A stretch of DNA of 53,077 nt from positions 1 to 53,077 of the forward strand of contig CADCWB010000145.1 in the NCBI GenBank assembly GCA_902806295.1. Reading direction: 5' to 3'. Below the pieces are notes generated by a model. The model saw nothing but the letters and a program-made list of their open reading frames with translations, searched no databases and had not been told where the DNA came from. This DNA comes from an uncultured Sphingomonas sp. GTDB taxonomy: Bacteria; Pseudomonadota; Alphaproteobacteria; Sphingomonadales; Sphingomonadaceae. Of this stretch, positions 44,083 through 52,493 are shown piece by piece. A program made the translations under genes and the position numbers. Position 1 is the stretch's first letter; each line of letters opens with the position of its first letter.

Positions 44083-47000
44083 TCCGCCGGTTGAGGAACA
44101 GGCTCCGGCGGCCGGTTGCCGGTCGGCAATTCATGCGCACTGTTGCCGATGAAACGCTTGAACACGCGCCCAATGCGGGTCTCGAGACTGATGGCGAGGG
44201 AGTAATAGGCCGGCACCAGCACCAGGGTGAGCGCGGTCGAGAAGATCGGGCCGCCGATCACCACCACACCCATGGGCGCGCGCCAGCTGGCATCACCCTC
44301 GACCGAAGTGGCTATGGGGATCATGCCGGCGACCATCGCGACCGTGGTCATCACGATCGGCTGGGCGCGCTTGTGCCCGGCTTCTACGATCGCCTCGTCC
44401 TTCGGCATGCCGTGGTCCATCATCTCCACCGCGAAATCGACCAGCAGGATGGAGTTCTTGGCGACGATGCCGAACAGCATCAGGATGCCGATCAGCACTG
44501 GTAGCGAGACCGGATTGCCGGTCACCACTAGCGCTACGGCGGCACCGAGCGGTGCCAGGAGCAGCGAGCCCATGTTCACGAACGGTGCGAGGAAACGGCG
44601 GTAGAGCAGCACCAGCACCGCAAACACGAGCAAGACACCCGAGGCGAGCGCGACCGCGAAGTAGAACATCAGCTCCGCCTGCCACTTCTGATCGCCCAAC
44701 TGCAGTTGCTGGACACCGTCGGGCATGTTCTTGACCGACGGCAAGGCGTTTATCTTCGGCCACACGTCGCCGCTCACCAGGCCGGGCGCCAGGTCGGCAC
44801 CGACCGCCAGACGGCGTACCTGATCGGTCCGGCTGACGGAGGTCGGACCGGAGCCGAAGCCGATTTCAGCCACCGATTTCAGCGGAACGGATCCGCCGCT
44901 GCCGGTCGGCACCGGCAGGTTTTCCAGCACCGACAAGTCGCGCCGCTGATTCTCGGAGATCGAGACGCGGATTGGGACTTGTCGATCGGCCAGGCTGAAT
45001 TTGGCGCTGTTCTGGGCGATGTCGCCTAGGGTAGCGATGCGGATCGTCTGGCTGAGCGCGGTCGTTGTGACCCCAAGGTCGGCCGCCACGTCGAAGCGCG
45101 GCTTGATCACGATTTCGGGCCGGCTCAGGTCGCCAAGGGCGCGCGGGGCGCGGAGCTCCCGCATTCCCTCCATCTCCTTGACGATTTTGTTGGCGGTTGC
45201 GCTTAGCAGTTCGGGGTTGTCGCTGCCGAGGAACAACATGATGTCGCGGCCGCCACCGCCGCCGCCATCCGGACCGCCTCCACTCTGGCTCTGGAAGTTG
45301 ACTCGCGCGTCAGCGATCTCAGCCATCTTCGGGGCCAAGCTGCGCTCGAACTCGGTCGAGGTGACTTCGCGATCCTTCTTGAGGACGATGTTGACGAAGC
45401 CGGACCCGGTGAAGATGCGCTCGAACGTACGTTCGACGTTCGGGTTTTGCTGCACGATCTCGGCCACCCGGTCGACGACGTCCTCCGTCTGCGCCAGCGT
45501 AGTCCCAGGCGGCATGCCGATTCGGACGCGGCTATAATCCACGTTCACCGTCGGCTGGAATGTGAAGGACAGGGTGGAGAACAGCAGACCGGTCAGGACC
45601 AGCGAGCCCAATCCGACGCCGACCATATAGAGCCGGTGGTCCCAAATCAGCGATTTCAGTTTGTTGAAGAACCCGGGCCGCCGGGCGCGGTATGCTCGGG
45701 CCTTGCTGTCGTCGATGCTCCAGCGCAGAGCGCTGAGGTAGCCCTGCATATACTTGCCCGAAGCGTGGGAAGCCTCACCATGCGACTTGAGGAAATAGGC
45801 TGCGATCAGTGGCGTGATCATTCGAGCCACGAGCAAGCTCATCAGCACCGCGATAACTACCGTATAGCCGAAGCTCTTGAAGAACTGGCCGGAGATGCCG
45901 GGCATCAGCGCGACTGGCAGGAAGACCGCGACAATGGCCATGGTGGTGGCAAGCACGGCCAGGCCGATCTCGTCCGCGGCATCGATCGAGGCTTGGTAGG
46001 CCGATTTCCCCATGCGCATGTGGCGGACGATGTTCTCGATCTCGACGATCGCGTCGTCGACCAGGACACCGGCGACCAGGCTGAGCGCCAGCAGCGACAG
46101 TCCGTTCAGGGTGATCCCCATCATGCCCATGAACCAGAAGGCCGGGATCGCTGACAGGGGAATGGCGAGGGCGGAGATCAGGGTCGCGCGGATGTCGCGC
46201 AGGAACAGCAGCACCACCAGCACCGCCAGGATGGCGCCTTCAACAAGGCCCTTCATCGCGGAGCTGTACTGATCCTTGGTATATTGGACCTGGTTGACGA
46301 TCTCGACGAACTTGATGCGCGGATCGTCCTTTTCGATCTTGCGCAGCTCGGCCCAGGCGTCGTCGTAGGCGGTGACCTCCGACGAGCCCTTGGAACGTTG
46401 GACGTTGAAGCTGATCACCTGCCGGCCGTCCAGCTTGGCGAGCGTACGCTGTTCGGAATAGGCGTCCTTGACCTCACCCAGGTCGGCCAGCCGGACCGTG
46501 CGTCCGCCGGGTACCGAGATCTGCGTTTGCGACAGGTCATAGGCGGTGCGCGCATTACCGAGCACGCGGACCGACTGTTCGGAACCGGCGATTTCGGCGC
46601 GGCCACCGGTCGCGTTGATGTTGGTTTGGCGAAGCTGATTGTTGACCTGGGCAGCAGTGATGCCCTGAGCTTGAAGTGCCGCGGGTTCAAGGATGACGCG
46701 AATCTCGCGGTCGACGCCGCCCTCGCGGCTGACCGCCGCGATGCCCTCGACGCCGAGCAGGCGCCGGTTGACCGTGTTGTCGACGTACCAGCTGAGCTGT
46801 TCCAGCGTCATGTCCGTGGTTTCGGCAGCGACGAACAGGATCGGATCGCCCGCGATATCGACGCGGGAAACCTGCGGCTCCAGAATGCCCTCGGGCAGGT
46901 CGCCACGGATCTGGGAGATGGCGTCGCGAATGTCGTTGACGGCTTGGTCGGTCGGCGTGCCGATCTCGAACTGGACGAAGGTGTTGCTGTTGCCCTCGCG

Positions 47001-47261
47001 CACCGTGGAGTTGATCTCGTCCACGCCGTTTACGCTACGGATCGCCGCCTCGACCTTTTGCGTGATCTGGTTTTCCATCTCGGCAGGCGCTGCGCCTGGC
47101 TGAGAGATGGTCACGTTGGCAGCTGGAAAGTCGATGTCCGGATTGTTGTTCACGTCCATCCGCATGAACGTGACAATACCGGCCAGCAGCAGGGCTACGA
47201 ACAGCACGATCGGCGGTACCGGGTTCTGGATGCACCAGGCGGAGATGTTGCGGAAATTCAT
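44079..47261 (-). CDS. RND efflux pump permease (HAE1/AcrB-type)
   Basis: A 1060-residue inner-membrane RND pump. After the first helix a large periplasmic loop begins with FPAANVTISQPGAAPAEMENQI. Helix 4 carries GVLVDDAIVEIENI with the proton-relay Asp pair at about 403-404, and GIVAKNSILLVDFAVE near residue 933 carries the partner Lys. The sequence repeats itself in two halves, as expected. The glycine-rich stretch SGGGPDGGGGGG near residue 670 is longer than usual. It is fed by the adaptor gene 31 nt upstream; no outer-membrane channel gene is in the window. The drug spectrum cannot be read from sequence. Confidence 0.95.
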   Translation of the reverse strand: MNFRNISAWCIQNPVPPIVLFVALLLAGIVTFMRMDVNNNPDIDFPAANVTISQPGAAPAEMENQITQKVEAAIRSVNGVDEINSTVREGNSNTFVQFEIGTPTDQAVNDIRDAISQIRGDLPEGILEPQVSRVDIAGDPILFVAAETTDMTLEQLSWYVDNTVNRRLLGVEGIAAVSREGGVDREIRVILEPAALQAQGITAAQVNNQLRQTNINATGGRAEIAGSEQSVRVLGNARTAYDLSQTQISVPGGRTVRLADLGEVKDAYSEQRTLAKLDGRQVISFNVQRSKGSSEVTAYDDAWAELRKIEKDDPRIKFVEIVNQVQYTKDQYSSAMKGLVEGAILAVLVVLLFLRDIRATLISALAIPLSAIPAFWFMGMMGITLNGLSLLALSLVAGVLVDDAIVEIENIVRHMRMGKSAYQASIDAADEIGLAVLATTMAIVAVFLPVALMPGISGQFFKSFGYTVVIAVLMSLLVARMITPLIAAYFLKSHGEASHASGKYMQGYLSALRWSIDDSKARAYRARRPGFFNKLKSLIWDHRLYMVGVGLGSLVLTGLLFSTLSFTFQPTVNVDYSRVRIGMPPGTTLAQTEDVVDRVAEIVQQNPNVERTFERIFTGSGFVNIVLKKDREVTSTEFERSLAPKMAEIADARVNFQSQSGGGPDGGGGGGRDIMLFLGSDNPELLSATANKIVKEMEGMRELRAPRALGDLSRPEIVIKPRFDVAADLGVTTTALSQTIRIATLGDIAQNSAKFSLADRQVPIRVSISENQRRDLSVLENLPVPTGSGGSVPLKSVAEIGFGSGPTSVSRTDQVRRLAVGADLAPGLVSGDVWPKINALPSVKNMPDGVQQLQLGDQKWQAELMFYFAVALASGVLLVFAVLVLLYRRFLAPFVNMGSLLLAPLGAAVALVVTGNPVSLPVLIGILMLFGIVAKNSILLVDFAVEMMDHGMPKDEAIVEAGHKRAQPIVMTTVAMVAGMIPIATSVEGDASWRAPMGVVVIGGPIFSTALTLVLVPAYYSLAISLETRIGRVFKRFIGNSAHELPTGNRPPEPVPQPAE

Positions 47262-47292
47262 GGCGTAGCGCCGTCCTTCGATCGTGTGTGCG

Positions 47293-48498
47293 TCAGCGGG
47301 CGGCCTGGCGCCGCGGATTGATCTTCTGGCCGGGATTCAGGAACGGGCCAGCCGAAAGCACGACGGCCTCTTGTCCGCTTAGGCCCTCGACGATGGTCAC
47401 CCCATTCTCGTCGACCGAGCCGATCTTGATCGAACGGCGCTCCACTTCGTTCTTGCCGTTCACAACGTAGGCGAAGTTGCCGTCCTGGTCCGATAGTACC
47501 GCGCTTTGCGGCAGCAGCGGCGCCGTGGTTCCACCTGCGGTGATCTTGGCCTCTGCGAAGCCGCCGGGCCGAATGCTGGGATCGTAAGGCACCGCGACGC
47601 GCACCTCGCCAAGGCGAGTCTGCGGATCGATTACGGGCGCGACCTGCCAGACGGAACCGGGAATGGTCTTGTCCGCGCCCAACGGCGTGATGGTCGCCGC
47701 CATGCCGGTCCGAACCGCGGCAAGGTCCTGTTGCGACATTTGCGCCCGCATTTCCATCTCGCCCCCACGAGCGATCCGGAACAGTCCCTGGCTGCCGGCA
47801 CCGATGACCTGGCCGACCTCCAGGTTCCGCTGAAGCACCAGACCGGCCGTAGGCGCCTTAATGTCGAGCAGGCCGACGCCGGCGCGAGCAGCGCCAAGCT
47901 GAGCTTGCGCAACTCGGACCTGCGCCTGGGCCTGATCACGCGCGGAGCGCTTGCGATCGAGGTCGGCCTTGGACACAAATCCGCGTCCAACCAGCGAAGC
48001 GCTACGCTGATATTCGCTCTGCGCCAGCGCCGCCGACGCGCGCGCCGACTCTACTGCAGCGGCAAGCTGGGCGGTCTGTTGAACCTGGACGGACCGATCA
48101 ACGGTTGCCAACGTCTGCCCGGCGCGAACCCAGCTGCCGGCGTCGACCAGCACTGCGGTCACCCGACCGCCCTGACCGGCGGCACCCACCGGTTGATCCC
48201 GGCGAGCGGCAAGCGCACCGCTCGCGGTGATCACCCGCGCCACCTGGCTGCGACCCGGCACGACGACGCTCACGGTAGGCACCTGACCGCCACGGCCGCC
48301 AGCGCCGGCGGGGCCACCTTGACCCGCAGCAGCGCCGGGCGCCGGCTCATCAGAGCGGTTCATCAGGAAGAACGCACCAATCAGCACGGCCACGGCAAGC
48401 GCCGCGGCGATGAGCAGATTGCGGTTGCGCCGTGAGCGGTCAACCACCACCAGCGTATCCGAGCGATCCAGACGCGTTTCCCGATTCATGTGCAGCAT
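47293..48498 (-). CDS. RND efflux periplasmic adaptor subunit (MFP/HlyD family)
   Basis: A 401-residue membrane-fusion protein. A single helix (NLLIAAALAVAVLIGAFFL, about 26-44) anchors it, followed by a Gly/Ala-rich linker (GAAAGQGGPAGAGGRGGQV). The lipoyl-hairpin parts are GAAGQGGRVTAVLVDAGSWVRAGQTL and IKAPTAGLVLQRNLEVGQVI, and the beta-barrel parts follow. ATG 48498 lies 6 nt after AGGA; an ATG three codons on is also possible. It is the first gene of the pump operon. Confidence 0.93.
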   Translation of the reverse strand: MLHMNRETRLDRSDTLVVVDRSRRNRNLLIAAALAVAVLIGAFFLMNRSDEPAPGAAAGQGGPAGAGGRGGQVPTVSVVVPGRSQVARVITASGALAARRDQPVGAAGQGGRVTAVLVDAGSWVRAGQTLATVDRSVQVQQTAQLAAAVESARASAALAQSEYQRSASLVGRGFVSKADLDRKRSARDQAQAQVRVAQAQLGAARAGVGLLDIKAPTAGLVLQRNLEVGQVIGAGSQGLFRIARGGEMEMRAQMSQQDLAAVRTGMAATITPLGADKTIPGSVWQVAPVIDPQTRLGEVRVAVPYDPSIRPGGFAEAKITAGGTTAPLLPQSAVLSDQDGNFAYVVNGKNEVERRSIKIGSVDENGVTIVEGLSGQEAVVLSAGPFLNPGQKINPRRQAAR

Positions 48499-48540
48499 CT
48501 TTCGTCCTGTTCCGGCGCGACTCCTGCCGAAGAGCGCCAG

Positions 48541-48559
48541 CTGTATTAGTTCAATAGAG
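48541..48559. promoter_or_regulatory. Quasi-palindrome upstream of the RND efflux operon
   Basis: CTGTATT-AGTTC-AATAGAG is an inverted repeat with one mismatch, 43-61 nt upstream of the adaptor start in the divergent gap to the GlsB-like gene. It could be a repressor site. A further small hairpin, GGAGGC-AACAG... GCCTCC, lies at 48564-48580. Confidence 0.35.
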
Positions 48560-48698
48560 CAGTGGAGGCAACAGGCCTCCCGGCCGGCCCAACTGCAATG
48601 GTTTTTCGACCAATGACGGCACCGCTGCCGCAAACGTCCGTTCCCCGCTATACGGCAGATGGTGGGCCTGTCCGGCCTTGCAACAGGGAGCTTGCGGA

Positions 48699-48968
48699 AT
48701 GATCGAAGATTACGGGGTGATCGGCTGGATCGTAATCGGCCTGCTGGCCGGCGGCATTGCCAAGCTGCTGATGCCAGGCAAGGATCCGGGCGGGTGCATC
48801 ATCACCATCCTGCTCGGCATCGCAGGTGCTTTGCTAGCGGGCTTCATCGGCAAGTCGGTCGGCTGGTACGACGCAGGCGAAGCGGCCGGTTTCCTTGCCG
48901 CGATCGTTGGTGCCTTCATCATCTTGTTCATCTACCGCGCAGTGGTCGGTCGGAGACGGCGCCTGTAG
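48699..48968 (+). CDS. GlsB/YeaQ/YmgE-type stress membrane protein
   Basis: An 89-residue member of the transglycosylase-associated (GlsB/YeaQ/YmgE) family with three helices: GVIGWIVIGLLAGGIAKLLMP, CIITILLGIAGALLAGFIG and GFLAAIVGAFIILFIYRAVV. The KDPGGCIITILLGIAGALLAG block is the family core. ATG 48699 lies 8 nt after GGGAG. These proteins respond to stress in several bacteria; the molecular role is unknown. A second family member is at 49.8 kb on the other strand. Confidence 0.9.
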   Translation: MIEDYGVIGWIVIGLLAGGIAKLLMPGKDPGGCIITILLGIAGALLAGFIGKSVGWYDAGEAAGFLAAIVGAFIILFIYRAVVGRRRRL

Positions 48969-49048
48969 GCTGCTTCACAGCGCCGTTCATTTCCCGGCCA
49001 GCGAAAGGCATGCAGCCTGCTCGGCCGACCATGCGCAGGAGCGACCTG

Positions 49049-49771
49049 ATGATTAGAACCACCCTTGCCGCACTGGCGCTTGCCAGCGCGGGGCTGTCCG
49101 ATGGCGCCTATGCCCAGACAATTATCGCGCAACAACCGCTTGCCGGCACTCGGCTGGATATCAGCGCAACCGGTGAGGTGGCGCGGGTACCGGACATCGC
49201 CATCATTTCCGCCGGAGTGGTGACTCGCGCGGGGACGGCGAGCGAGGCCATCAGCCAGAATGCGACGCGGATCGAGCGGGTGCGGGCCGCGCTGGCGAGG
49301 GTCGGGATTGCTGCCCGAGACATCCAGACCAGTTCCGTCAGCCTCAGTCCCGACTACATCTACGAGGAGCGGCAAGCGCCGCGGTTAAGCGGATACCAGG
49401 CTAGCAATCAGCTCAGTATCCGCTTTCGGGACATCCGCAACTCGGGCCGGATCTTGGATGCACTGGTGGCAGAGGGAGCCAACCAGATCAGCGGCCCAAA
49501 CCTGATTATCGACAGGCCGGAGGCTGCGCTGGACGAGGCTCGCACCCGCGCGCTTGCCGCCGGCCGCCAGCGGGCCGAGCTCTACGCTCGCTCGCTCGGG
49601 CTGCGGGTCGCCCGGCTGGTGGCGGTCAGTGAGATCCCCGGAATGCGCGGCCCGGAGATCATCGTCACCGGCGCGCGGATGCAAGCCGCCGACGCGGCTG
49701 CCAAGACGGAGATCGTGCCGGGGGAGCAGCAACTCTCGATCACCCTGCAGATGAGTTTCGAACTGCAATAG
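49049..49771 (+). CDS. Secreted SIMPL-domain (DUF541) protein
   Basis: A 240-residue SIMPL (DUF541) protein with a signal peptide (about residues 1-22, cut after AYA). The domain opens with LDISATGEVARVPDIAIISAGVVT and continues with IQTSSVSLSPDYIYE, QASNQLSIRFRDI and ARTRALAAGRQRAELYARSLG. SIMPL proteins are periplasmic or secreted oligomers of unclear function. ATG 49049 lies 7 nt after AGGAG; an ATG six codons upstream is less fitting. A strong terminator follows. Confidence 0.9.
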   Translation: MIRTTLAALALASAGLSDGAYAQTIIAQQPLAGTRLDISATGEVARVPDIAIISAGVVTRAGTASEAISQNATRIERVRAALARVGIAARDIQTSSVSLSPDYIYEERQAPRLSGYQASNQLSIRFRDIRNSGRILDALVAEGANQISGPNLIIDRPEAALDEARTRALAAGRQRAELYARSLGLRVARLVAVSEIPGMRGPEIIVTGARMQAADAAAKTEIVPGEQQLSITLQMSFELQ

Positions 49772-49775
49772 AAAA

Positions 49776-49808
49776 GGGCCGCCCGGTTTCCCGGGCGGCC
49801 CCATTTTT
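49776..49808. terminator. Bidirectional intrinsic terminator
   Basis: GGGCCGCCCGG (49776-49786), loop TTTC, CCGGGCGGCCC (49791-49801) is a perfect 11-bp stem, followed on the plus strand by ATTTTT and on the minus strand by TTTTC. It serves the SIMPL gene and probably the convergent GlsB-like gene. Confidence 0.9.
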
Positions 49809-49827
49809 GATTTGGTCCGTAGGGAGC

Positions 49828-50103
49828 TTAGCGCACCCGGCCGCGACGGAACATGTTCACGATCGCGAGCAGGATGATGGCACCCAGCAGCGAAACAAGC
49901 AGGTTCGGCAACGAGAAGTCGCCGCTGGTGATGGAGCCGCCGATACCGAACAAACGCGGAAAGATCAGGCCGCCCAGAATGGCGCCGATGATCCCGACGA
50001 CAACGTTGAGCAGAATCCCCTGCTGCGCGTCGGTGCGCATCACGATGCTGGCAAGCCAGCCCAGAATACCGCCGACGATGATGATCAGAATCCAGGTAAG
50101 CAT
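49828..50103 (-). CDS. GlsB/YeaQ-type stress membrane protein
   Basis: A 91-residue family member with helices WILIIIVGGILGWLASIVM, GILLNVVVGIIGAILGGLIF and LLVSLLGAIILLAIVNMF. The MRTDAQQGILLNVVVGI block and GSITSGDFSLPNLLVSLLG are typical. AGGAGG lies 6 nt upstream of the ATG. An EcfG-like promoter (GGAAC-N16-CGTC) sits about 55-79 nt upstream, suggesting general-stress control; three tandem palindromes lie around and beyond it. Confidence 0.92.
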   Translation of the reverse strand: MLTWILIIIVGGILGWLASIVMRTDAQQGILLNVVVGIIGAILGGLIFPRLFGIGGSITSGDFSLPNLLVSLLGAIILLAIVNMFRRGRVR

Positions 50104-50157
50104 GCGTTCCCTCCTGTTGTGGTCCGCGCGTTGAAAACGCCGACCTTACCGGCACAA

Positions 50158-50182
50158 GACGCACGCTGGCACATCTTGTTCC
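50158..50182 (-). promoter_or_regulatory. Candidate EcfG-type stress promoter for the GlsB-like gene
   Basis: On the minus strand GGAAC (50182-50178), 16 nt and CGTC (50161-50158) match the GGAAC-N16/17-CGTT consensus with one mismatch at the last base. It points at the GlsB-like gene 55 nt away, a family often under stress control. Confidence 0.55.
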
Positions 50183-50220
50183 GCTACAGGAACATACACG
50201 TTCAGGAACGTTTCCGAAAC
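50177..50220. repeat. Three tandem palindromes upstream of the GlsB-like gene
   Basis: TGTTCC-N6-GGAACA (50177-50194), ACGTTC-AG-GAACGT (50198-50211) and GTTTC-C-GAAAC (50210-50220) are three perfect inverted repeats in 44 nt. The first contains the GGAAC of the promoter. They lie between the GlsB-like gene and the sciP stop. Confidence 0.6.
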
Positions 50221-50258
50221 GAATTGCGCGACTGCCCCGTTTCGGGAATTCTGGAGAG

Positions 50259-50558
50259 CTAGTAGCGTTGCTGCCGGTCGTACACCTGGCGATAATGCTG
50301 TATTCGGGTGACCCTCAGGCCAGGCATGCCGCTGCGATCCACGGCGCGCTGCCAGCTGGCGAACTCTTCCAAGGTCAGGCTGTAGCGCTGACAGACCTCG
50401 TCCACGGTCAGCAGCCCGCCAGCAACGGCGGCGACCACCTCGGCCTTGCGGCGCACCACCCAGCGGGTCGTGCTTGGGGCCGGCAGCGACTCCAGTGTCA
50501 GCGGCTCGCCAAGGGGGCCGATCACCTGGTGCGGACGAAATTTCTGGTTCTCGAGCAT
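50259..50558 (-). CDS. sciP: CtrA inhibitor SciP (DUF1153)
   Basis: A 99-residue DUF1153 protein equivalent to SciP, the small helix-turn-helix factor that blocks CtrA-dependent transcription in the alphaproteobacterial cell cycle. The core RWVVRRKAEVVAAVAGGLLTVDEVCQRYSL and FASWQRAVDRSGMPGLRVTR is highly typical. ATG 50558 lies 5-7 nt after GAGGAA; the longer open frame is not used. No CtrA gene is in the window. Confidence 0.95.
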   Translation of the reverse strand: MLENQKFRPHQVIGPLGEPLTLESLPAPSTTRWVVRRKAEVVAAVAGGLLTVDEVCQRYSLTLEEFASWQRAVDRSGMPGLRVTRIQHYRQVYDRQQRY

Positions 50559-50652
50559 CAGTTCCTCGGGACAGGGTGAATGGCTTGGTCGTGAGAGCTG
50601 TTTAACTCTGGTGCGTTGAAGGAAAGCTGAAACGTGGAGGTTAACGAGTGCT

Positions 50653-50850
50653 TCACTCCGCTTCCCCCTCGGCGAGCGCCAGGCAAGGCAGCTGCGCGAA
50701 CGCACCGCTCAGTTGCCGGGACGCCGCTTGCCATCCATCACCGCCTGCCAGGAAGCGGACGAAGGCCAGCCGCTCGCATGCAAGGCTGCCGGAGACGTTG
50801 TTGGGCGTATTCTCGGCTTCCGCCTGCCAGTGTTTGTCAGATCGTGCCAA
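50653..50850 (-). CDS. Possible small hypothetical protein
   Basis: An ORF of 65 residues, weakly supported. It starts with TTG 50850 preceded by GAGGAA, and reads RSDKHWQAEAEN..., then SLACERLAFVRFLAGGDGWQAA and ends LALAEGEAE. The composition looks protein-like and its stop codon is reached without any rare-codon signs, but I recognise no family. If it is not a gene, the 355 nt between sciP and mnmA hold nothing else that I can identify. Confidence 0.4.
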   Translation of the reverse strand: MARSDKHWQAEAENTPNNVSGSLACERLAFVRFLAGGDGWQAASRQLSGAFAQLPCLALAEGEAE

Positions 50851-50913
50851 CCGTGTTCCTCTTCTCCTTCGCACCTAGCCCTGGAGGGTGAACTTCGGGT
50901 AAAGAGCCTGCTT

Positions 50914-52026
50914 ATGCCCATCGACTTCGAACTCGATCGCCCCGCCGGCGCGGCGCGGATCGTTGTCGCCATGTCCGGCGGCGTCGACAGCTCGGTGGTA
51001 GCTGCGCTGGCGGCCCGCACGGGCGCCGAAGTGGTCGGCGTGACGCTGCAGCTGTACGATCATGGTGAGGCGGCCAAGCGCTCCGGCTCCTGCTGTGCCG
51101 GGCAGGACATCTACGACGCGCGGTCTGTGTGCGACCGGCTCGGCATCGCCCACTACGTGCTGGATTACGAAAGCCGCTTCCGAAGTGGTGTGATCGACCG
51201 GTTCGCCGACGATTATGCGAGCGGACGGACTCCGGTTCCTTGCTCGCTTTGCAACCAGGGGGTCAAATTCACCGATCTGATCGACTTTGCCCGGGAACTT
51301 GGGGCCGATTGCCTCGCGACTGGCCACTATGTTCGACGATTGGTGCGTGGCGGGAGGCCCGAGTTGCATCGCGGTGCCGACCCGGCCCGCGACCAGAGCT
51401 ATTTCCTTTATGGCACCACGGCCGAGCAGCTCGCTTTCCTGCGCTTTCCGCTCGGCGCGCTACCCAAACGCGAGGTGCGGCGGCTGGCCGAGGCAGAGGG
51501 ATTGGCGGTGGCCGGCAAGCCCGACAGCCAGGACATCTGCTTTGTGCCGGATGGCGACTATGCCGGCTTGGTCAAGCGACTGCGTCCCGAGACCGCCGCG
51601 CCAGGCGAGATCGTCGACCTGCAGGGACAAGTTCTTGGAGAGCACCCGGGAGTGGTTCACTTCACCGTCGGCCAGCGGCGGGGGCTCACAATCGGTGGCC
51701 AGCAGGAGCCGCTCTACGTGGTGCGGATCGAGCCCAGGGAGCGCCGGCTGGTGGTTGGTCCACGCCGTGCGCTGGCGGTGCGCGAAGCGCGGATCGAACA
51801 GCTGAACTGGCTCGGCGAGAACCAGCACGAGGTCACGGTCAAGGTCCGTTCGCTGGCGCCCGCCGTTCCCGCGCGAATCGAGGGCGAGCGAGTGACGTTC
51901 TCCGCACCCGAATATGGAGTTGCGCCGGGCCAGGCGGCTGTACTCTATGACGGCGAGCGCTTGATCGGCGGCGGGTGGATTGCCGGCACGATAGCGGCCG
52001 ATCTGTCCCTCGCCGCGGCCGCCTGA
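50914..52026 (+). CDS. mnmA: tRNA 2-thiouridine(34) synthase MnmA
   Basis: MnmA thiolates uridine 34 of tRNA-Lys, -Glu and -Gln, a group that includes the tRNA-Glu(UUC) of this window. The 370-residue protein has the PP-loop AMSGGVDSSVVAAL at residues 19-32, the catalytic Cys in CSLCNQGVKF and its partner in SQDICFVPDGDY, followed by VVHFTVGQRRGL and the barrel C-terminus. ATG 50914 gives the family N-terminus. Its stop overlaps the Nudix start by one base (TGATG). Confidence 0.96.
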   Translation: MPIDFELDRPAGAARIVVAMSGGVDSSVVAALAARTGAEVVGVTLQLYDHGEAAKRSGSCCAGQDIYDARSVCDRLGIAHYVLDYESRFRSGVIDRFADDYASGRTPVPCSLCNQGVKFTDLIDFARELGADCLATGHYVRRLVRGGRPELHRGADPARDQSYFLYGTTAEQLAFLRFPLGALPKREVRRLAEAEGLAVAGKPDSQDICFVPDGDYAGLVKRLRPETAAPGEIVDLQGQVLGEHPGVVHFTVGQRRGLTIGGQQEPLYVVRIEPRERRLVVGPRRALAVREARIEQLNWLGENQHEVTVKVRSLAPAVPARIEGERVTFSAPEYGVAPGQAAVLYDGERLIGGGWIAGTIAADLSLAAAA

Positions 52027-52493
52027 TGGCTGCGCCGGTCAGTGCCGGCATCTTGTTGTTCCGCCAAAGGGACGGGATCGAGGTGTTGCTGGTGAAGCCG
52101 GGCGGGCCATTCTGGCGCGGCAAGGATGCCGGCGCGTGGATGATCCCCAAGGGCATGGTCGAAGCTGGTGAAACCTTGGTGGAGGCCGCGCTGCGCGAGT
52201 TCGCCGAGGAGACCGGCACTCGCCTTGACACTGTGCCGTGGCCCTTGTGCCGGGTGCGCCAGGCGGGGGGCAAGATCGTGGAAGCGTTCGCCGCGGAAGG
52301 CGACCTTGATCCGCGAACCCTCCACAGCATCGAGTTCGAGATGGAATGGCCACCCAAAAGCGGCGAACGGCAGAGCTTTCCGGAGGTGGCCGTCGCTCGC
52401 TGGATGCCGCTTGGCGAGGCGCGCAAGCTGATGCTGACCAGCCAACTGCCGATGCTCGATGCGCTCGAGAAACGGTTGTCAGCTCAGAGCTGA
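52026..52493 (+). CDS. Nudix hydrolase
   Basis: A 155-residue Nudix protein. The Nudix box G-x5-E-x7-REUxEExGU is seen as GMVEAGETLVEAALREFAEETG at about residues 43-64, with the preceding WMIPKGMV. Substrates are nucleoside diphosphates linked to another group, and the exact one is unknown; the size and the SAGILLFRQRDGIEVLLVKPGGP start suggest a diadenosine-polyphosphate or mRNA-cap type hydrolase. It overlaps the phzF gene end by 10 nt, convergently. Confidence 0.92.
   Translation: MAAPVSAGILLFRQRDGIEVLLVKPGGPFWRGKDAGAWMIPKGMVEAGETLVEAALREFAEETGTRLDTVPWPLCRVRQAGGKIVEAFAAEGDLDPRTLHSIEFEMEWPPKSGERQSFPEVAVARWMPLGEARKLMLTSQLPMLDALEKRLSAQS

Noticed and set aside
50634..50891. Open frame on the plus strand before mnmA
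   Set aside because: No ribosome site or family resemblance; the opposite-strand frame is more protein-like, though itself weak.
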